8,026 nt of DNA, taken from the NCBI GenBank assembly GCA_012270595.1, contig JAAXIA010000035.1, forward strand, positions 1-8,026. Direction: 5' to 3'. Of this stretch, positions 1 to 6,871 are shown one piece after another (within the stretch, counting starts at the first letter, position 1; each line of letters opens with the position of its first letter). Under the pieces are notes generated by a model. It made no database searches and was not told where the DNA came from. It worked only from the letters and a program-made list of their open reading frames with translations. A program made the translations under genes and the position numbers. Source of the DNA: Rhodanobacteraceae bacterium. GTDB lineage: Bacteria; Pseudomonadota; Gammaproteobacteria; Xanthomonadales; Rhodanobacteraceae.

Positions 1-216
1 GGTGTTCTCGCTGATCGGATTGACCAACCTTTATCTGGCGAGGAGAGCCTTGATGAGTTGATGGGGAAAATCCGCCCGCCGCGTCCGAAAACGGGCGTCT
101 GGAAGCCAAAAAGGCCCAGAAACGCAGCGGTGGAAGCGGAGAAATCCATCATCGAAGTCGGCAGGCATGGCTGGCTTGGGGGAGCTTGCTCAGAAAATCC
201 ATTGATCAGGGATTCC
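1..216 (+). mobile_element. Right end of an insertion sequence, probably IS5-like (partial)
   Basis: Three observations support this. The first 61 bases encode what looks like the C-terminus of a transposase. About 155 bases without a convincing gene follow, as in the 3' tail of many IS5-like elements. The sequence then changes sharply from G+C-balanced to very AT-rich at about 216-220. The element would end near GATCAGGGATTCC (204-216). The next bases read CTAA (216-219) or TAA (217-219), which fit the YTAR or TNA target duplications known for IS5 subgroups. The left end lies outside the window, so neither the inverted repeats nor the target duplication could be verified. Family and exact boundary are inferences. 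Confidence 0.45.
2..61 (+). CDS. Transposase C-terminal fragment, IS5-like (5' end outside window)
   Basis: Read in frame 2, the left edge gives 19 codons ending in TGA at 59-61, with the peptide VFSLIGLTNLYLARRALMS. The pattern hydrophobic-LxNLYxxRRxLM resembles the last helix of IS5/IS1106-type DDE transposases, whose C-termini commonly read like ALxNLWxxRRxL. The catalytic D, D and E residues would lie to the left of the window, so activity cannot be judged. A competing frame-1 reading stays open from 1 to 219 (72 codons), but it is rich in R, K, P and G, has no recognisable domain and crosses the likely IS end, so I prefer frame 2. The call rests on a short stretch of residues and on context. 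Confidence 0.4.
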   Translation: MFSLIGLTNLYLARRALMS

Positions 217-289
217 TAAAGCACTTCCATTAATCGACAATTATATTTTACTCTTTAACCCAAATGAAACTCGACAAAAAAAACTTTCT

Positions 290-1147
290 ATGTGGTACAA
301 TAAGAAAAGGCTTGATGATTATTTTTGTTCTTCAAAAAGTCCTCTTGCAAAGTATAATAAAATAATGTGCGAAGCTATGCAGGATGATGAGAAGAAAGCC
401 CAAAAAACTATCGAGGACTTATTGAAACGAGATTATCAAGATTCATTCATAGAATATCTCCATGATTACTATGATAATAGATCAGGCATTTTCCTATCAT
501 GTAGGTCGGGGCTCACAAAAAATTATCTGATTATTTTTAAAGCACTTTTAAATGCAGGCGATCATTGTTTTATAGACGGGTACTATGGCCCTTTATTTTT
601 CCGTATGGCAGAACTAGTGATGGTTTTTATAAAACTTGTTGAGAACGAAATTTTATATACGGAAAAAGAATTTATAGACAAAACATTATACCCTTCCATA
701 AAACAAGGCAATGCTATTTTGTATCAGCTTCTTGTTATATTAGCTATACAAGATAGCTCATCTTTATACTTTGAGAAATCACGAAAAATACTAAAAAGGC
801 TTTGGGTGGACCGAGTGTCTGAACTATCAAAATCAAAACCAGAAGATTTTATAAACCACAACTATTTTTTATGGCTACTCTATGTATGGGGAACCTGGAG
901 CAAGGAGCTTGATAATAACAGGACAGAAGCAGAACAATTTATCAAGGATTATAAAAAGGATGATAAAAACTGGCCTCAATGTAATCACTTGTTAACGCAA
1001 TTAACGCAATTAACGCAATTACTATGCAACCCAAATTTACTATCAAAAGAAATATGCGATAGCAATGTATTTATACATGGAAAAAATCCATGGCCACTAT
1101 GGATGGGAATTACCGATGATGACTTCAGGGGTAAAAATTCCCCGTGA
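290..1147 (+). CDS. Unrecognised AT-rich protein, probably truncated at its 5' end by the IS
   Basis: The frame encodes 285 residues from the first ATG. I do not recognise the family. The sequence is rich in K, D, N, L, I and Y, looks largely alpha-helical, and has no signal peptide or clear membrane segment. It includes a Gly/Tyr/Phe patch (DGYYGPLFFRMAELV, about residues 95-109), a Trp-containing helix (FLWLLYVWGTWSKEL, about 194-208), an LTQ triplet repeat (235-243) and a Trp-rich end (NPWPLWMGI). ATG 290 is preceded by A-rich DNA with no Shine-Dalgarno. The same frame is open back to 206, reading about 24 further protein-like residues (KALPLIDNYILLFNPNETRQ, then KKLS) from the IS boundary. 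The original start was therefore probably removed. G+C is about one third, against more than half in pyrF, which suggests horizontal transfer. Lone helical genes beside Rhs loci are often immunity proteins, but this one is convergent with the Rhs gene and no homology supports that role. Confidence 0.6.
   Translation: MWYNKKRLDDYFCSSKSPLAKYNKIMCEAMQDDEKKAQKTIEDLLKRDYQDSFIEYLHDYYDNRSGIFLSCRSGLTKNYLIIFKALLNAGDHCFIDGYYGPLFFRMAELVMVFIKLVENEILYTEKEFIDKTLYPSIKQGNAILYQLLVILAIQDSSSLYFEKSRKILKRLWVDRVSELSKSKPEDFINHNYFLWLLYVWGTWSKELDNNRTEAEQFIKDYKKDDKNWPQCNHLLTQLTQLTQLLCNPNLLSKEICDSNVFIHGKNPWPLWMGITDDDFRGKNSP
992..1018 (+). repeat. Three perfect tandem copies of a 9-bp unit (TTAACGCAA)
   Basis: TTAACGCAA occurs at 992-1000, 1001-1009 and 1010-1018, followed by a further TTA. 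It lies in frame in the AT-rich gene and encodes Leu-Thr-Gln three times (residues 235-243 from ATG 290). Because the unit is 9 bp, gain or loss of copies by slippage would add or remove LTQ without shifting the frame. Confidence 0.9.
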
Positions 1148-1350
1148 GTACTTCAAATCACATCACCAAGCGCGCGCCGGTGCCAAGACCATCTGCGGTA
1201 ATACCTACGTTACCCATAGCAGAGCACTGCTATAGTCTTAAGCCGACGCTTTACCGCCATTCATACCTTGTTACCTACAGCCAACGGTCTGCGTACTTCA
1301 CTTAACCGTTCATTTCATTCCATAGGCTTTTTGACGACTTCCGTCCGTCT
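1148..1350. other. Gene-free spacer between two convergent genes
   Basis: This 203-bp stretch separates the stop of the AT-rich gene from the stop of the Rhs gene. No frame gives a convincing protein, and I see no tRNA, array or strong terminator. G+C rises again just after 1145. On the minus strand, one frame in the last Rhs codons (GTG ACG GTC GAC ACT AAA) runs on past the Rhs stop to a TAA at 1302-1304. This could be the remains of a longer, frameshifted Rhs tail, but it is too short to call. Confidence 0.6.
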
Positions 1351-4300
1351 TTAGTGTCGACCGTCACGGGGGAGCTGGTGGCGGCGGTGTGTCCCTCTGT
1401 GTTTCACTTTGCTGGGGGTGATATTGCCCCAGACGTCATGGCAATATACCGTCGTCACGGCTTTTCCCAACCTTGCTTGTCCCTTCTTCGGAAGATGTTG
1501 AAAAGTTTCGAGCGTGCGCAGAATTTTATGAAGGGCTCCTTTAGGTCCAGGCGCGTTAGATACAGGTAGGTTCATGGATTTTCTGTATTGACTGGTATGT
1601 GGGCCAGTAGAATCATCCGCACGCAGCGGATGATTGTCGGCGTAGCTATAGGGGTTCAATCCACTGGCCAGCCCTGCCGGGGCACTTTGTATATATCTTC
1701 CAGTGCTGGGCTCGTAGTAACGATTAAGGTTATACACCAGCCCGGTTTCACTGTCGTAGTACTGCCCTGGGCGGCGTAGATTAAGAACCGTGTGCCCATT
1801 AATGCTTTGTGCCGCCCCTTCACCAAAGGGGCCTGCCTGGTAAGGCAGCTTCCAGATGATGTTACCCTTCGCATCGGTGAGCACCCGGGGCGTGCCTAGG
1901 TGATCGGCGATGATATAGCTGATGCGGGTATTTCCTGACTTTGTGTCAAGTACGGCGACAGGGATGCTACCCATCCAGACAATGTCACGGCTGGTATGCA
2001 TACTATTCCTGCTCAGCAGTTGACCATGAGGGCCGTAACTAAAGCGCTGCATAGTGCGATCGGTTACTTTCTTCACCCGCTCGCCCAGAGCATTGTAGGT
2101 GTAACGGGCCAGCACAGCCCCGCCCTGGGACACCCAGGCCAGGCGATTGCGCGCGTTATAGCCAAACTGATAACTCAAACCAGATCGTATCAGGCCAGTT
2201 GTATTACCGTTGGCGTCGAGGCTTCGCTCCAGATTGCCGGTAGCGATAAGGCGGTGGCTGTTCACAGCATAGCGGTAAAGTCCGATGGCCTGCCCGCTGC
2301 CGGTTTTGCTTAAGCGATCGCCACCCGGGCTATAGGTATAGGCTTGTAATACTTTACCCGTCGAACTTTTGACCTTGACAAGGCGATAAAGCGCATCGTA
2401 ACTATAGCTTTGCGTACCAAAATTGCTATGGACTTTCGTCACGTCACCCATGGCATCACGCTCCACATGCACATGCCATACGGGGCTGATTAAATCACTC
2501 AGACGGCCATTGGCATCAAAGCGACGTGTGATGATCTGAGCATTACCCAGGATGTAGTGGTTGACTGGTCCGAAAGCCTGGTAGCTTATGTCTTTGACCA
2601 GTGTGACATCATCCCCACTGACTGTTTTCATCGTGATGCCTGCGATCTGACCGCCACCGTTACGTTGGTAGATCACCTTGATGCCATCGGGGTAACGCAC
2701 GCTGGCCAGTCGATGCCCGCGGGTCCAGGTGTAGGCCATCGTATCGGTCGTTTTAGCTTGCATCTGGCGTTTCAGTGTGATGTTGCCATGCGCGTCATAG
2801 CAATATACGGTGGTCACGGCATTTTCAACCATGCGGGTCACATGCCCTACTGGAAAAGAGTGTGCGCGGCAACCGGTCAGGCCATTGGCTTCGTCGTAGT
2901 GATAACTTACGTTCTGGAGGCGGTCGTCGGGATATCGTATTGACGTCAGGCGGTTTAGTGCATCGTAGTGGTAAGTGGCTGTGACGCCTCTGGCGTCAGT
3001 GCTGGAGAGCATATTACCCGCTGCGTCGAAACGCCGGGTGGTTTTTCCACTATTGTGGCTCCATGCGCTGGTGGGATTACCTAAACCGTCGTAATGGTAA
3101 ATGGTTTGAAGGCCATCAGGATCGGTGAGTGCAGTTATGTGATTTAGCGTGTCGTAGCTAAACTGGCTAAGTGCGCGCATGACGCCATTGGCATCCTGGA
3201 CGATCTGCACCGGTCGGCCCAGCGTATCGTAGCTTCGCTGCTGCGCATTTCCCAGGGCATCAAGGCTGCGCAGCAAGCTACCGTCAGCGTTAAAACTTCC
3301 TCTGGCACTGGCATTGAAGATGGTGCGATCAAAACCATCGTTGATACCAGTCAATTCGCCCTGGGGGTTGTAATGCCGTGATAAGGCTTGCTGAAGATGG
3401 CCTTGCGGGTCAAAGTATTCTTCCCCGGTGCTCTGACCCAAAGCATTCAGGTTGACATGAACCTGGTTTCCAAGACCGTCACGTACATCGGTGAGGCGGC
3501 GGGCACCGTCATAGATATAGCTTAAACTCACGCCATCGGGATCGGTATGCTTGATAAGATCACCGGCACCGTCATAGTCCATTTTAGTGATCACATCTTT
3601 TGCAGAAGGCAGGCCATCTGCGCGGGCGCGCACTATACGGCTTATGAGCCAGCCGCGCGGATGATAGGCAAAATCGGTGATGACACCGTTGGCGTCACGT
3701 TGGCGCAGCAAATGCCCGTTTTTGTCATAAGCAAGATTGCTGCGGGTATGCCCCAGGGCATCAGTTACCTGATAGAGATCACCCGCCTGATGACATCCCC
3801 CTCCAGGCATGCCGCAACCGCTTTCGTCGGTACCAAGGTAATAACGATAGTGTGTGGTTTGGGTAAGATCACTGCGCGGGCCGGTCACAGAACGCAACAG
3901 GCCTACCAGTGGGCATTGCGTGTGATCTAGCACATTGCAGTAGGTATAGGTCCAGCGGCGTACGCCTCTGGGCACACGGCCTTCAGCGCGACAGGTGTAG
4001 TCACTGGCTTGTTTTGGGTCTATCTGGCAGCGTGCAGTGACTTGTCCGCGGCTGTTATAGGCCCATCCCTTCACAGTCACCAGGACATCGAAAGCATCGC
4101 TTGTTTCCTGCATCAAGGGTTTAAACAAGCGCTTATCCCAGCTGATGTCAGTAAAGCGCATGTCATCGGTGCCATCGGCTTCTACTTTGCTTAACAACAC
4201 ACCATAACCATCATAATAAGTATCGTAAGCAGTTGTGGTGATATGGCCGCTGAAATCCTTCGTGTGTACAGGGTAGCCGTGAATATCGTACTTTACCGTG

Positions 4301-5820
4301 GCAGGCAGGGCCGCTGTGTCTGGCAACTGGATAGATTTCTGCGAGCTGCTTATATGGGGCACACCCTTAATAACCTTGAAAGAGAGTTTCCGGGTCAGCG
4401 ACTGATTGCGATCAATCCAGTTGCTAAGGCTGGTTGTCCCGTCATGGTGATAGACCAGTTCGGTTTTTCCGGCAATGGCATTGTCATCGCCGTACACACG
4501 CATGATCGCCTGGTGGTTGCCGTTATAGACCCAGGTACGGATGCGCCGCCCGCGTTCGTCCGTGACTCCAGTTAAATCGCTACCATCGTAACTATAGCTG
4601 CGACTGCTTCGCACTGGTTGCCCGCTTAGCACACCGGTATAGACAACTTTACTGATGCGGGCATCCTTGTGGCCACCGGCTGCATAGTGATAGGTTACCG
4701 TTGAACCATCCGGCGTGGTGACCCGGGTCAGTTGCCAGCGTTGTCCCTGCATTTTTGTGTATTTGAGTTTAAGTGAGCGGCCTGTTTCATCCTTAACTCT
4801 TACCAACTGATGACCTTTATAGCTAAAGCTAAGCTTTTGTGCACCGGGCCATGTCAGGGTAGTGAGTTGCCCTTGTGCGTTGTAGTGCTCGTCAGGACCA
4901 TGCAGGTTCCTCACCTTCCAGGCGACAATCTTGCCATTTTCATCAAGCCTGGAAGTGAGCCTCAGGGGCACATCACCCTCGTTTTGCCAGGTACCGCCCT
5001 GCTTTTGCTGAAAGTAGTAGTGGTTGCCATCAGGTCGGTAGAGCGTGGCAAAGTGTTGCTCACCTACGGTTGCCGCACTTAGTCGGTAGCTAAAGTTATG
5101 CCGCCAATGATCGCCCATCTGGCTGGAGTCAAAAGTAAACCCGGCGCTAGAGTAATAGCGGCGCAAATGAAGCACGCCCTTGCCATGGTAATCGCTCTCC
5201 TGTGCCAGCACTGCGCCGCTGGCGAACTGGATGCAGTCGCCACCATGGCGCCCTGCTGCACAATTATTCTGGTTCTTGCCTGGTTCAATCGTGCCTTTTG
5301 GAGGCGGGTCGCAAAGATGAGTCTGCTCATTGGGACGATACCCTGAAGGGCATGTCACTTTGCGCACACGACCGATGATCAGGCCGGAATAAATAGGCAA
5401 GTAGATCCTGCAATGGATACTGTAGTCACTGGCGGCAAGATCGTCCTTGGCGTATGCACGCATTGCCGTATCTAGATAGGTGGGCTTACCCACATCCCAC
5501 TTATTGTCCCAGTTCCAGTTGCCGTACTGAGTAACATGAACATGGCATCGCGTGACCTTGAAGTAGGCATGCATACCCGCCGCTTCGGCCGCAGCGCGCG
5601 TGCGGAAACTGAAATGGTCCATCTCCTTGACACTGAAATGGTAAATGCCAAAGCCATAGCGATATGGGCCGACCTCTGGTGGCACAGAGGGACGTCCGGC
5701 TGCTACAGCGGGCCATTCCTTCGCCGCACCCGCTCGCATGGTAAAGACTGACAGAACCAACGCCAGAAAAAATAGAGGATGCGCCAAACGTCCGTTTTGA
5801 TCTAACGCTTTCCAAAACAT
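1351..5820 (-). CDS. Secreted Rhs/YD-repeat protein with a short, rearranged C-terminal tip
   Basis: About 1489 residues from the ATG at 5820, which has GGAG six bases upstream. An in-frame ATG at 5865 has no ribosome site and lies inside the candidate -10 box. Residues 1-33 form a signal peptide (hydrophobic PLFFLALVLSVFTM, then AGAA). An N-terminal region (about 34-195) has six cysteines, including CPSGYRPNEQTHLC at 157-170. Next is a DUF6531-like segment (about 195-247, LRRYYSS...WRHNF), then roughly fifteen or more YD repeats with further Cys pairs (CGMPGGGC, TYC...QCPL). The RHS core includes HLGTPRVLTDAKGNI, YYDSETGLVYNLNRYYEP and GLNPYSYADNHP, ending DSTG where families usually have DPxG (residue 1406). 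The 83-residue tail matches no toxin I know and ends with a degraded YD-like stretch. Rhs barrels are known to encapsulate toxins. Here a signal peptide replaces a PAAR/T6SS leader, and the Cys content suggests an extracytoplasmic location. No same-strand immunity gene follows. Confidence 0.92.
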   Translation of the reverse strand: MFWKALDQNGRLAHPLFFLALVLSVFTMRAGAAKEWPAVAAGRPSVPPEVGPYRYGFGIYHFSVKEMDHFSFRTRAAAEAAGMHAYFKVTRCHVHVTQYGNWNWDNKWDVGKPTYLDTAMRAYAKDDLAASDYSIHCRIYLPIYSGLIIGRVRKVTCPSGYRPNEQTHLCDPPPKGTIEPGKNQNNCAAGRHGGDCIQFASGAVLAQESDYHGKGVLHLRRYYSSAGFTFDSSQMGDHWRHNFSYRLSAATVGEQHFATLYRPDGNHYYFQQKQGGTWQNEGDVPLRLTSRLDENGKIVAWKVRNLHGPDEHYNAQGQLTTLTWPGAQKLSFSYKGHQLVRVKDETGRSLKLKYTKMQGQRWQLTRVTTPDGSTVTYHYAAGGHKDARISKVVYTGVLSGQPVRSSRSYSYDGSDLTGVTDERGRRIRTWVYNGNHQAIMRVYGDDNAIAGKTELVYHHDGTTSLSNWIDRNQSLTRKLSFKVIKGVPHISSSQKSIQLPDTAALPATVKYDIHGYPVHTKDFSGHITTTAYDTYYDGYGVLLSKVEADGTDDMRFTDISWDKRLFKPLMQETSDAFDVLVTVKGWAYNSRGQVTARCQIDPKQASDYTCRAEGRVPRGVRRWTYTYCNVLDHTQCPLVGLLRSVTGPRSDLTQTTHYRYYLGTDESGCGMPGGGCHQAGDLYQVTDALGHTRSNLAYDKNGHLLRQRDANGVITDFAYHPRGWLISRIVRARADGLPSAKDVITKMDYDGAGDLIKHTDPDGVSLSYIYDGARRLTDVRDGLGNQVHVNLNALGQSTGEEYFDPQGHLQQALSRHYNPQGELTGINDGFDRTIFNASARGSFNADGSLLRSLDALGNAQQRSYDTLGRPVQIVQDANGVMRALSQFSYDTLNHITALTDPDGLQTIYHYDGLGNPTSAWSHNSGKTTRRFDAAGNMLSSTDARGVTATYHYDALNRLTSIRYPDDRLQNVSYHYDEANGLTGCRAHSFPVGHVTRMVENAVTTVYCYDAHGNITLKRQMQAKTTDTMAYTWTRGHRLASVRYPDGIKVIYQRNGGGQIAGITMKTVSGDDVTLVKDISYQAFGPVNHYILGNAQIITRRFDANGRLSDLISPVWHVHVERDAMGDVTKVHSNFGTQSYSYDALYRLVKVKSSTGKVLQAYTYSPGGDRLSKTGSGQAIGLYRYAVNSHRLIATGNLERSLDANGNTTGLIRSGLSYQFGYNARNRLAWVSQGGAVLARYTYNALGERVKKVTDRTMQRFSYGPHGQLLSRNSMHTSRDIVWMGSIPVAVLDTKSGNTRISYIIADHLGTPRVLTDAKGNIIWKLPYQAGPFGEGAAQSINGHTVLNLRRPGQYYDSETGLVYNLNRYYEPSTGRYIQSAPAGLASGLNPYSYADNHPLRADDSTGPHTSQYRKSMNLPVSNAPGPKGALHKILRTLETFQHLPKKGQARLGKAVTTVYCHDVWGNITPSKVKHRGTHRRHQLPRDGRH
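1418..1461 (-). repeat. Degraded second copy of a YD-repeat segment in the Rhs tail
   Basis: This 44-bp stretch matches 2777-2820 at 35 of 44 positions, counted by eye, in the same orientation. The encoded peptides are AVTTVYCHDVWGNIT in the tail and AVTTVYCYDAHGNIT in the repeat region. Weaker similarity continues a little upstream in the protein (GQARLGKAV against HVTRMVENAV). After the shared block the tail turns into a basic, low-quality sequence (KVKHRGTHRRHQLPRDGRH), as expected if the copied segment soon left its proper frame. Confidence 0.75.
2777..2820 (-). repeat. Internal partner of the Rhs tail repeat
   Basis: This is the intact copy of the segment found again at 1418-1461. It encodes AVTTVYCYDAHGNIT, a normal YD repeat that continues as LKRQMQAKTTDTMAYTW. 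The two copies are about 1.36 kb apart and in direct orientation. Confidence 0.7.
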
Positions 5821-5826
5821 ATACCG

Positions 5827-5832
5827 CTCCAC
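5827..5832 (-). promoter_or_regulatory. Ribosome binding site that decides the Rhs start
   Basis: GTGGAG on the minus strand lies six bases before the ATG at 5820. Nothing comparable precedes the in-frame ATG at 5865. The shorter form also places the signal-peptide hydrophobic core at a normal distance (about 15 residues) from the N-terminus. Confidence 0.6.
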
Positions 5833-5860
5833 AATTGACCGTCTATGCGGTAAAAAATCT

Positions 5861-5888
5861 AACATACAATTGCAACGCGTTTTTACAA
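5861..5888 (-). promoter_or_regulatory. Candidate sigma-70 promoter of the Rhs gene
   Basis: On the minus strand, TTGTAA (5888-5883) is followed after 16 bases by TATGTT (5866-5861). The -35 box matches TTGACA at four of six positions, and the -10 box matches TATAAT at four of six. Transcription would begin near 5854, downstream of the ATG at 5865, so only the ATG at 5820 would be in the message. The region is AT-rich, so a chance match is possible. Confidence 0.35.
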
Positions 5889-5897
5889 CGCATTTTT
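5873..5897. repeat. Two tandem 12-bp direct repeats over the Rhs promoter
   Basis: CAACGCGTTTTT (5873-5884) and CAACGCATTTTT (5886-5897) differ at one position and are spaced 13 bp apart. They lie over and beside the candidate -35 box of the Rhs gene, in the divergent space with pyrF. They could be a paired operator or a simple slippage product. I recognise no known regulator site. Confidence 0.5.
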
Positions 5898-6023
5898 CAA
5901 AAAGTGTCTAAAAATTTCCGTGTGCCCTGCTACCAGGGATCTGCTGACGGCGCTGCGCGCCACCTTCACTCTCGTTACACTCCATACATGAGCTATATCC
6001 CAAGGTCGGAGACTATTTAAGTC

Positions 6024-6845
6024 ATGCGCTTCCATAAGGCTTTGCAGCAACGCTGGCGCGAGCAAGAAACGCTTCTGTGCGTGGGTCTGGATCCGGAACC
6101 AGCTGCCTTTCCGGCGCATCTGCAAGGCCGCCGCGACGCAATATTTACCTTTTGCAGCGCTATCGTCGAGGCCACAGCGGATCTGGTTTGTGCATTTAAA
6201 CCGCAGATCGCACACTTTGCTGCGCTACGTGCCGAAGAAACGCTGGAACGACTTATTGCGCACATCCACGAAAAGCATCCCGGCGTGCCGGTGATTCTGG
6301 ACGCCAAGCGTGGGGATATTGGCAGTACCTCCAGGCACTACGCAACAGAAGCTTTCGAGCGTTACTGTGCCGATGCGCTCACCTTGAACCCTTACCTGGG
6401 GCATGATTCTATCGCGCCCTTTCTGGAACGTGCCGATAAGGGCATTATCCTGCTCTGTCGCACTTCCAATCCGGGGAGTAGCAATTTTCAAACGCTAAAC
6501 TGCGGTGGTACACCACTTTATCTGCACGTGGCGGAAACAATTGCCCGCGACTGGAACGTACACGGCAACTGTGCGCTGGTTACCGGTGCTACCTGGCCAC
6601 AAGAACTAGGCCAGATCCGTGCCCGGGTTGGCCCGATGCCCCTTTTGGTGCCTGGTATTGGTGTCCAGGGTGGGGATTTAAACGCCGTGCTGCATTACGG
6701 CCTGGACGAAGACCATGCCGGACTCATGATAAGCGCCTCACGCGCCATCGACTACGCAGGCAGCGGCGAGGACTTTGCCGAAGCAGCGCGCCGAGCCGCA
6801 CGCGACCTGCGTGAGCGTATCAACCGCTATCGCCGGCTATCATGA
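6024..6845 (+). CDS. pyrF: Orotidine 5'-phosphate decarboxylase, type 2
   Basis: 273 residues, the usual length for the longer type 2 (PyrF2) family; type 1 enzymes are nearer 240. It is a cytoplasmic TIM-barrel enzyme that converts OMP to UMP, the last step of pyrimidine synthesis, normally as a dimer. Visible motifs are CVGLDPEP (19-26, substrate-binding Asp23), FKPQ (58-61, Lys59), the catalytic signature LDAKRGDIGS (92-101, Asp93-Lys95-Asp98), NPYLGHDS (122-129), VTGATWP (186-192), VPGIGVQGGD (209-218) and the phosphate-binding ISASRAI (236-242, Arg240). All expected key residues are present. The start has GGAG about 12 bases upstream, a loose ribosome site. A nearby upstream in-frame ATG (5988) hits a stop, so 6024 is the first usable start. 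It is divergent from the Rhs gene and convergent with def, so it is probably transcribed alone. I saw no clear promoter or attenuator. Confidence 0.96.
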   Translation: MRFHKALQQRWREQETLLCVGLDPEPAAFPAHLQGRRDAIFTFCSAIVEATADLVCAFKPQIAHFAALRAEETLERLIAHIHEKHPGVPVILDAKRGDIGSTSRHYATEAFERYCADALTLNPYLGHDSIAPFLERADKGIILLCRTSNPGSSNFQTLNCGGTPLYLHVAETIARDWNVHGNCALVTGATWPQELGQIRARVGPMPLLVPGIGVQGGDLNAVLHYGLDEDHAGLMISASRAIDYAGSGEDFAEAARRAARDLRERINRYRRLS

Positions 6846-6871
6846 AAAAACGTGCCGATTAATCGGCACGT
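6845..6871 (-). terminator. Rho-independent terminator of def, containing the def stop codon
   Basis: Positions 6850-6871 are a perfect 22-bp palindrome (arms CGTGCCGA and TCGGCACG around TTAA). On the minus strand it is followed by six T residues (6850-6845), a classic intrinsic terminator for def. The def stop TAA (6861-6859) forms the centre of the hairpin. In the plus direction no T run follows, so it is a poor terminator for pyrF, whose stop is at 6843-6845. Confidence 0.85.

Noticed and set aside
1..219. Frame-1 reading open from the left edge to 219 (72 codons, rich in R, K, P and G)
   Set aside because: It has no recognisable domain and crosses the probable IS end. The frame-2 reading, which ends at 61, looks much more like a transposase C-terminus. 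An uncertain choice.
264..370. Small frame starting at ATG 264 (MKLDKKNFLCGTIRKGLM...)
   Set aside because: It lies in a different frame from the AT-rich gene, ends soon after about 34 codons and has no ribosome site. Probably chance in A-rich DNA.
1076..1143. Small inverted repeats CATGGA/TCCATG (1076-1092) and GGGG/CCCC (1128-1143) near the end of the AT-rich gene
   Set aside because: The stems are only 4-6 bp, lie within the coding region and have no following T run, so they are not convincing terminators.
1354..5751. Many plus-strand open frames opposite the Rhs gene (for example 1996-2313, 2557-2943, 3547-3930, 4243-4575)
   Set aside because: They are shadows of the 4.5-kb Rhs gene. 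YD-repeat DNA leaves the opposite strand open, and none shows a domain or ribosome site.
5925..5938. CCCTG/CAGGG hairpin in the Rhs-pyrF spacer
   Set aside because: The 5-bp stem has no T run on either strand. Too weak to call a terminator or attenuator.
5883..6491. Minus-strand open frames over pyrF and the intergenic space
   Set aside because: They are antisense to a clearly conserved pyrF and have low-quality composition.
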